NCBI GenBank assembly: GCA_948567375.1
Contig: OX419755.1
Coordinates: forward strand, 14,141,001-14,205,000
DNA length: 64,000 bases
DNA from: Lunularia cruciata
Lineage: Eukaryota; Streptophyta; Marchantiopsida; Lunulariales; Lunulariaceae
Direction of reading: 5' to 3'
The notes under the pieces are model-generated. The model had not been told where the DNA came from. It was given only the letters and a program-made list of their open reading frames with translations, and ran no database searches. Below, in pieces: positions 57,340 through 64,000 of this stretch; the first letter of the stretch is position 1, and each line of letters begins with the position of its first letter. A program made the position numbers and the translations under genes.

Positions 57340-58690
57340 ATCTTAAGTCCCTGTGAAGGAGGAGATTGACTATGAGTTGGAGTTTGACATAGGAGTTGAT
57401 TCAACTAAGAGTGCACTTGGCGTGTACACATTGTTGTTGTGGGACATGGAAGAGATTTATGGAGCCTCCTAGGCGTTACTCTGTATAGTGGGTACCATTG
57501 AGTTGGATGACTTCATCTAAGAGTTTGATAGTTGGTGTGATCTACAACAAATGCGGAACTCAACTTTGTTTACACTCTTCACGGATGGAAGGGGTTGTTT
57601 TAGCATTTGGAAGTTCCACCAATAGTCAACTATCATAGAGTTTAAGAGATCTCATTTGGAGGAGATTGAGTTATGGAGACAATATTGGTCTTTGAACTAT
57701 GTCTCCATCACTTCAGGCTTGGTTGCCAAGAGTAGATTGGTTACCCATGAGTTCTAGCTCAAGTAGTGTTGGTGGAGCTGTTGGAGGTGCACTAGCTGAA
57801 GATAGTGCTACCACAAGTGGAGGTACCGCTGTAGGAGGTGGTGTGGTACCAGGGTTTAACCCCATGGTGGAATTCTTCTAGTGTTTGAGGCACAACTACT
57901 AGGGAGTGCGGACCGACAAGTTGAGGAGCTTACAAGAGATCCAATGGAAGGCTGGAGAGAGCCTAGACAAGGCATATACTTCCATGGGGCGGCTGATCAG
58001 TTCACTTAGGAGTTATTGAGGCCCAAGCAGTCTAGTTTTGGTATGGGATATTGGATAGGGAGTTACAACGTAGAGTTTATGATGCTACGTTGTTATAGGC
58101 TACTTTGCCCACTTTGGTAGTGGTCTTTGGTTTGGCTAAGCGTATTGAGCTCAACATGGTGGAGGAGAGAGTGATGACATTTGGATTTGGTAGGGAGACC
58201 TCATCCATGGCTATGATTTCTTCTAGAGTGCACTAGAGTGCACCACATCCAATTGGTTTTTGAGGACAAGGTAGACAGCCTAGGTCCTATGGAGCGAGTG
58301 GAGGGCCTATTGTAGTTAGCCCTTACCTTCATTTTCAGGTCAGTAGCAGCTAGTGAGTAGTGGTGTAGCTTGTTGGATTTGTGGTGGATCTCATCATAGG
58401 AGAAAGTGCCCTCAAGGTAGCGGACTTGATACCTTTGGTGCATCACAGCCAGCACAAAGGCAGTGTGAGCATTGCCACAGATTTGGTCACACTAGTGACC
58501 AATGCCTTGACCTACACCTTGAGTTATGGAGTGGTAGGGCTGTTATGGTAGGTAGTAGAGGAGCTCTAGTTCATGGAGGACAAGGTGGTAGAGGTAGTGG
58601 TAGAGGAGCTACACCTAATAGAGGTGTGGTACCTGTCCTTACTTCTCATACAACTATAGCTACTCGGATTGAGCAGTTGGAGTAGAGATT
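57340..58690 (+). pseudogene. gag of a Ty3-like element with two zinc knuckles
   Basis: Broken frames give a capsid part with 'DKLRSLQEIQWKAGESLDKA' and 'AKRIELNMVEERVMTFGFGR' (57.9-58.2 kb). An intact 110-codon frame at 58353-58685 holds the nucleocapsid: first knuckle 'CWICGGSHHRRKC' (spacing one residue short of CX2CX4HX4C) and second knuckle 'CEHCHRFGHTSDQC' (perfect). A Gly/Arg-rich RNA-binding-like tail follows ('GGQGGRGSGRGATPN'). It would coat the element's RNA. It lies 0.7 kb upstream of the protease and in the same orientation as the methyltransferase domain. Confidence 0.78.
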
Positions 58691-58699
58691 GGCTAGTAT

Positions 58700-59760
58700 G
58701 GCCATTGCTCAAAGGAGATCAGGTTCAAGTGTTGAGGCTTCTACCTCATATGATGGTGATAGAGATGCTTTGGACTTCATGTGCAAAGCAACATAGGTGG
58801 ATGCATCCACAATAGTGACTAGGAGTGTAGTACGTGCTCTAGAGCCTAGAGAAGCATCAGTGGAGTTGGACCCGTAGAGAGGAGAGGTCAAGAGACATGT
58901 CAGAATTCCTCAGTCTTTCATGCTATTTGAGGCATTGTAGATTACATCCATAGCTCCTAGACTTCCCAATGCAAGTGTGGTAGGTGGTGATGGAGTGCAT
59001 GATAAAATAATTGCTAGTCAACCACCTGCTACTACATAGATTGAGTCTAGCATGATGTTGGGGGTGGCTCAATTGATTATGCGGTGCCCTTTGTTTTTAG
59101 CCAGTGACATATTTACATTGAGAGTTGACCCAGCCCTTGTGTTCTTGTTGGTTGCCATGCTTTATGAAAGTAGGTTTGATGCGGTTCCTACTACTAGAGT
59201 AGAGGTGGTTGATAGTGGAGTTGACTTGGTTGAGGAGCATGGGATCCGTTCAGCGACCAATGGTTTATAGCAGGTAGCAGTGGCTAAATTAGAGGAGTTG
59301 CTAGCTAGACCAGCCTTTAAGAGAGTGCGATTCACACTTGGTGTTGTCATATTGGATAACCAGAAGGGGATTTTCCATTTGGTGGGACCATTAGGGAAGG
59401 TCTATACACCACAAGAGTCTTGTTAGACTTTGGTGCGACACCCTTTATGTTGGGGAAGGCTGTAGTAGTTGGTCTGGAGTTATGGAAGACCAATGTGGAG
59501 AAGTGTCTATTTTAGATTTAGACATCTCTAGGTGGTTGTTCAACACAATACATCACATGTGGAGAGCTTGTTGTCTAGGTTCAACCTGGTCATCCGACTG
59601 ATAGCTTGGTGGTGAGAGCTCAGGCTATTGCAACAATAGTTGAGTCATATGATATGTTAGTTGGGGGAGCAATGTTATACCCCATGGGTTTTAGCATTGA
59701 CTATTGGGAGGAGACAACCTCCTATAGACCAAGTTGGTAGTCTAGTGAGAGATGGGTATG
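58700..59760 (+). pseudogene. Linker and aspartic protease
   Basis: Stop-interrupted frames continue from gag. At about 59.42-59.48 kb the sequence reads 'VLLDFGATPFMLGKAVVVGL', the retropepsin active-site segment with Asp-Phe-Gly-Ala (Phe in place of Ser/Thr). At 59.64-59.73 kb 'VESYDMLVGGAMLYPMGFSI' followed by 'DYWEE' is the flap/C-terminal part corresponding to the YDvilG..WL segment of Ty3-like proteases. Upstream, an open 72-codon frame at 59052-59270 belongs to the linker. The protease would release the mature proteins. The methyltransferase begins about 350 bp later. Confidence 0.72.
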
Positions 59761-60079
59761 TTGCCTACCAATACGCTTTAGTAGTGGCAGTCTTGGCTCA
59801 CTACAGTCCGAGACCATAGCAACATCAATTTTAGCTTTTAGTGGTATAGTTACTTGGCTTGGTGACTTATTCAAGGGGAATGCCCATGCAAAGGATACTC
59901 TAGTACCAGAGGAGATCACTCAGATTTGGAGTACGAGTGGGATTGTTCCATCCACCTTGGATGTTCCATTGTGGAGTTCAGAGGAAGCATCATAGTAGCA
60001 TGCAGATCAATTGGTACAATAGGCTTGGAGTGGAGCCTTCATACCATCAGGAGATGAGTGTGAGGATGAGCCTCCAGAT

Positions 60080-61103
60080 TCAATTACTTTGACACCTCTA
60101 GATACCATATTCATTGCTTGGCAATATCAAGTAGAGGGGATATGTCTATTGGAGTTGTTTGGTAGCATTAGCATTGGACTAGTTGCGGTGTTACAGGCAG
60201 GTATACAAGTATAGAGGTACTTGTATGTGGAGATAGATGAGACAGCTAGGCAAGTCTCTCTACATCATGTGGTACACTTGGCCTATTGGTATCCTGAGTT
60301 ATTACCAATGTCAGCAATCAGAGGTTACTAGAAGGTTACCAACAAACATTTTCTTATTGGGAGCGCATGATTTGGAGAGACATGAGCCTATTCACTTGGT
60401 GACTTTTGGATAGCCATGTTAGGGATATATACATGCTAGCCAAGGTTTGGGTCTTTAGGATCCTTGTTTTGGTGTGTTTTGGGAGATGTTATAGATACTA
60501 CAACATCTTCAGGTTCATCATTCCATTTCTCCAACTTACATTTTGGAGAACGTTCCTTTGATGGGTGATTCTTGTACCCAAGTGGTAGCAAGTACACATC
60601 AAGTCCATTCTTGGATGGGTCCTATTGTATTGTTAGATGCAGCTAGAGTAGGATCACGGGCTCATCATCTTCATCTTTGGTGGATGAACCTCTTACCTAG
60701 AGAGGTTTTATAGTGTGCTTATAATGGGATTCAATGACTTGACCACATCCTTGTTGATGACATATTGGATGTTGGGCATCAGTCTCAAACAGTGGTAGTG
60801 GCTGAAGGTCACCTATGGCAGTGGTGAACCTACTTAGATAGCCTAAAGTTGCATTTCCCATACTCATGAGTTTCCTAAGCTCTCATGCTTTGAGAGGGAG
60901 GACCTGGACTGGTTTGGGACTCACGGTTATAGCAATTGGTGGAGCCTAACACTAATGAGAGAGAGTAGGCAATGGGTTTTTGCATTGGTGTTATTGTTGT
61001 TCCAATCATGTTAGAAGCATCTAAGCATCAAGTGTTAGGTCAAGCTATGGACCTGGATTTTTTGACCTGGATTTGTGAGCCTCGGCTTGGAAGAGCAACA
61101 TAA
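60080..61103 (+). pseudogene. C5 cytosine-DNA methyltransferase domain in a retroelement
   Basis: The motifs of the C5-methyltransferase fold appear in order. Motif I: 'LLELFGSISIGLVAVLQAG' (60146-60202), the cofactor-binding loop. Motif II: 'RYLYVEIDETARQV' (about 60217-60258). Motif IV: the catalytic Pro-Cys at 60414-60419, with stops on both sides, followed by 'ASQGLGL'. Motif VI: 'YILENV' (ENV at 60546-60554). Motif VIII: 'LLDAARVGSRAHHLHLWW' (to about 60680), closer to the AKEVSAAHRAR box of DNMT3/DRM proteins than to DNMT1. Motif X: 'AMGF' and 'VLGQAMDLDFL' (60967-61064). One frameshift separates motifs I-II from IV-X. Stops are mostly TAG, explicable by C-to-T decay of CAG or CGA/TGG codons. 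It follows gag and protease on the same strand. An enzyme of this type would methylate cytosine using S-adenosylmethionine. Confidence 0.85.
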
Positions 61104-61440
61104 GATGCACTTGATAGGCATCACCACTCTCACACTTGTGAGCCATGTGCCTATTGAGACGATTCAAGCACATGTTGGGGGCAATGGACCAAGTGGACAT
61201 GGTATTCTTGGGACACAACCAATAGCTACTAGGGAGAGTGGTCTACTTGGAGTCCGTCCAAGTGAACGTGGGCTACTTGGATTACACACTTGGTCCACTT
61301 GGGATGTAGCTAGAGGACATGTGGAGCTTGCAGCCAAGAATTCTCCTAAAGCCTCAAATTTAGGCAACAGACCAAGAAGGAATCCTCAAGTAATCAATGT
61401 ATCTTAAGAGGTGGAGATAAAAGACTTCAAAGAAGAAGAC
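61104..61440 (+). other. Short open frame after the methyltransferase
   Basis: A 110-codon frame (61075-61407) overlaps the end of the methyltransferase in another phase and continues as a Gly/Ser/Thr-rich segment ('GLLGVRPSERGLLGLHTWST'). It contains a short internal repeat (GLLG) and resembles no family I know. It may be the linker towards a lost RT domain. Confidence 0.35.
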
Positions 61441-62760
61441 CAAGAAGAAGGAAAAGAATGATCCTTCATCTTGTAGTGGTCAATATTGGGATTGGAAGGA
61501 ATGGACTAGTACAAAGATGCAAAATCTGCCCCAAACCCAAAACAAAGTGAAGGGTAGGAGGACAAGGCAAAGGACACCCTAGGAGAAATATTGCATTGAT
61601 TTGAAGAACCTCCTAGCTCCACCCAAGAAGGAAATGTTCCCAAAGAAGATTATGTGGAGATCAAAGAAAGGCAAGAATAAGCGCTTAAAAAGGAAGGACA
61701 TCACAAGGTCAAAGAACAACAAGAAGTGAAAGAAAGAGTATGTGGAGGAAGAAGGAAAAGACCTTCTGAGTGTAGTGTAGGTTGAAGTAGGAGGAGAAGC
61801 AACCCAAGAACATGGACGGTCAATCAAGGAGTTCACCAACTTTGTATTTACTTGGTAGGTTCAACATTGTAGATGATAGTGCTCCTTCTACCACAATATC
61901 AAGAAGTCTACTATGATGTGGTCAATTATACCACACCAAAGGCTTCATAAGATCACCCATCCAAAGGCTTCATAAGGTCATCTATACAAGGAAGGTAAAT
62001 GATGATAAATGGAAGGTAGAATTGGAAAAGAACAAGAACTTATACAAGGAGGAGGCAAACAAGATAAATGCACTTTTGTGGGAGCAATTTTACATAAAGA
62101 GGCACAAATCTTCCTTTATAGTAGAGAAAAAGGGAAATATGAAGAACTCCAAGGACAATTCAAATTGTGAATCCTTTAGATTTAAAAGAAGGATATGCAA
62201 CTTGGATATAAAGATCAACTAAAGGTCTAAGACAAAGAAGTGGTAAGTATTTGGGGAGAATTGGAGACCATCAAGATCTAGGTAATTACCTTAGAAGTAT
62301 AGATGTTCAGATACTAAAAGGAGTTGCAATCCAATTGGAGCACCTAGATGAAGAATTGAAGAATTAGAAGGAAGAGAGTGCAATTGATCAATCTCAAATA
62401 ATGGAAGAGGTGAAGCATGAGGTGGATATCTTGCACACCGACTCAAAGGAAAGGAAGGCAAAGATCCTCAAGTGGATAGAAGAAGTTTGAGATAAATTGG
62501 TGGAAGGTATGGAAAAGATAGCTCAATGTAAAATGACAAGACACAATTACATGAGCTAAAACTATAGGTTCAAAAGTTGGAGGAGAAGAAGTACAAAGAT
62601 GAGCAATTGGATCAACTAGTAATTTGACTTTGAGATCACTTGAATAGGAAATTCACCAAGTGGTGTGATACCTTACTATTCCAAATAGCTTATTACAAGG
62701 AGATGATCAATGTCTTGATCAAACTCCTTAAAAGGCAAAGGTTGTTCTATGTAGTAGCAA
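61441..62760 (+). pseudogene. Lys/Glu-rich coiled-coil remnant
   Basis: Stop-interrupted plus-strand frames rich in Lys, Glu and Gln, e.g. 'RNPQVINVS' followed by 'EVEIKDFKEEDQEEGKE' and an intact frame at 62022-62222. Composition and placement recall the 8.6-10.1 kb remnant. No RT, RNase H or integrase motif was seen, so it does not continue the methyltransferase element. Family unknown. Confidence 0.35.
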
Positions 62761-63551
62761 TTTAGGCCAAAGTCACTTCATTCAAAGAAATTCATTGTAA
62801 TTGTAGGATCTTTGGAGTATGAAGTAGTCTAAAGACCTTTGTATTTATAGAAATTTATGGTAGTAGAACTTTTGGAGTAGTGATTCCAAAAGAAAAAAAC
62901 TTGTAAGTTGTCTTTGGGGAAGAATTGGTACCTTCTCTAACACATATAAGGCACTTAATTAACCTACATGTGGGTAAGATAGGATAGGATAAGACCCAAG
63001 ATGTATAATGTAGATGTAGGTTTGAAATCTTCATAGTAATTCAATCATTCGATCTTTACAAGTTGGAGTAGGAAGAGTATTTAAGATCTTTGCTTAAATA
63101 TAAGTGTTCATTCATTCCTTTAACCACCATATAATGGAAGCCAAAAACTCCTTTTCACTACTGCTTTAATTCCAAGTATAGGTGGTTATCTTTGTCATGT
63201 ATTATGAGGAACTTTGTAGTAGGAACACAAGTGCTTGAATGTAGGGAAACATTCATACTTGATTGGGATGTGTGATCCTTGGGGTTTTGAAGGAGTGAAG
63301 CAATGCATTGATGGATAAAAAATGCATTATAATGTTGAAAGTACCATGGAACACAAAAGGCAAAGACTAATTGCCAATGCAAGGAAGCCTTTGGAGTTGT
63401 GCCTTCTAGGAAGGGTAGTATGATGTCTTTGGAGTAGATGTCATCACTGTGAAGTGGTCGGTTGGTTTGAGTGAATCATCACCATGAAGATTAATTTGGA
63501 ATTTACTTGTAGTGAAAGTGATTACTTTAATTTTTTATTTGCTCTAGTGTG
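62761..63551. other. Unassigned DNA before the last LTR
   Basis: No open frame of note and no domain. A GATAG-type short repeat ('gataggataggata') lies near 62.98 kb. Confidence 0.4.
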
Positions 63552-64000
63552 TGTAATACTCCGAGGACAAGAGAAGAGAGAAAACACAGATTGCACGCTC
63601 AAACATTTGATGCCCCAAAGGAGCACCTTCTCTTTATTATATAGGCAAAGAGGATCTCCTCCAAGGAAGCTCCACCATAGGATTAGGGACATAGATAGGT
63701 GACATGTCAGCAAGCTCCACCCTTGGATTACTTACTTGGATGGGTGACATGTCTGGTCTAGGTCCTATCTGGTTGGTCAAACAAGCTTTGACCGGCGGGA
63801 ATCTTTTAGGGAATCTTCCTGTAGGAATCTCATAATCATGTGAGTAAGGTACCATTGGAAAGCTCTTGACGAGACAAAGTAGAGGGGAGGGAAGGCCAGG
63901 CTTTCCTCTGTTGGGGGGGATCTGCACATTTTTGAGGCCTAATTCATCCGTTTAGGCCTCCAAAATTACCTTCAAAAATTTCAGGCATATTTTTGTTCCT
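63552..64000 (-). mobile_element. Chromovirus-family LTR, cut by window end
   Basis: Reverse complement of the 3' part of the 31079-31810 LTR, beginning TGTAATACTCCGAGG. It is closely similar to the 3' LTR, including the C-rich block near 63.92 kb. Whether it is solo or part of a complete element depends on sequence beyond 64000. No primer-binding site complement lies to its left, so it is not a 5' LTR of a leftward element. Confidence 0.9.

Noticed and set aside
60080-61103. A host DNMT3 or DRM gene fragment
   Set aside because: Gag with zinc knuckles and a retropepsin lie directly upstream on the same strand and no intron boundaries are visible, so a retroelement-borne domain fits better. 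A processed host copy cannot be fully excluded.

Overview
The window looks like gene-poor, AT-rich nuclear DNA of a land plant with a large, repeat-bloated genome. A gymnosperm seems most likely and a fern or lycophyte is possible. The evidence is nested Ty3/Gypsy elements primed by initiator-Met tRNA, FAR1-type MULE remnants, long AT and GA microsatellites, and near-total absence of intact reading frames. No intact host gene, tRNA or rRNA was recognised. Almost everything identifiable is a decayed transposable element, and most in-frame stops are TAG or TGA, as expected from C-to-T decay of methylated DNA.

Layout. 0-6 kb: non-coding DNA with microsatellites. 7.0-8.6 kb: 5' half of a minus-strand Ty3/Gypsy element (gag, primer-binding site, LTR) whose LTR carries a cluster of heat-shock-element-like inverted GAA/TTC units. 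8.6-10.1 kb: charged coiled-coil coding remnant. 11.4-13.1 kb: FAR1/MULE transposase remnant and a degenerate tandem repeat. 13.7-17.4 kb: first copy of a 3.7-kb duplicated segment (second copy 26.8-30.6 kb). 17.7-20.2 kb: LINE-like element with RT, zinc finger and a restriction-like nuclease, bounded by a 12-bp target duplication; an unfilled paralogous site lies at about 41.97 kb. 20.9-21.35 kb: palindromic foldback cluster. 22.06-22.79 kb: solo LTR with intact target duplication. 24.2-26.6 kb: tandem dimer repeat, repeated at 48.5-51.0 kb.

31.08-41.79 kb: complete but dead chromovirus (LTR, PBS, gag, PR, RT, RH, IN, chromodomain, PPT, LTR; target duplication CTATG). It carries two later insertions. 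One is a 3.76-kb TG...CA element in the integrase, rich in 89-, 46-, 103- and 132-bp tandem arrays. The other is a 318-bp MULE-type MITE in the 3' LTR. 42.2-43.15 kb: 3' end of another Gypsy element. 43.15-45.24 kb: second LINE-like copy containing a nested solo LTR.

45.2-61.1 kb is the most interesting part. On the minus strand (53.2 to 46.1 kb) lies a Ty3-like RT, RNase H and integrase followed by a PHD-finger remnant, split by a 4-kb insertion. On the plus strand (57.3 to 61.1 kb) lies a gag with two zinc knuckles, an aspartic protease, and then a C5 cytosine-DNA methyltransferase domain resembling the DNMT3/DRM type. I infer that both may be halves of one retroelement family that encoded its own DNA methyltransferase and a chromatin reader. 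Related repeats in inverted orientation near both halves support this but do not prove it. The last 2.5 kb hold another coiled-coil remnant and a truncated copy of the chromovirus LTR.
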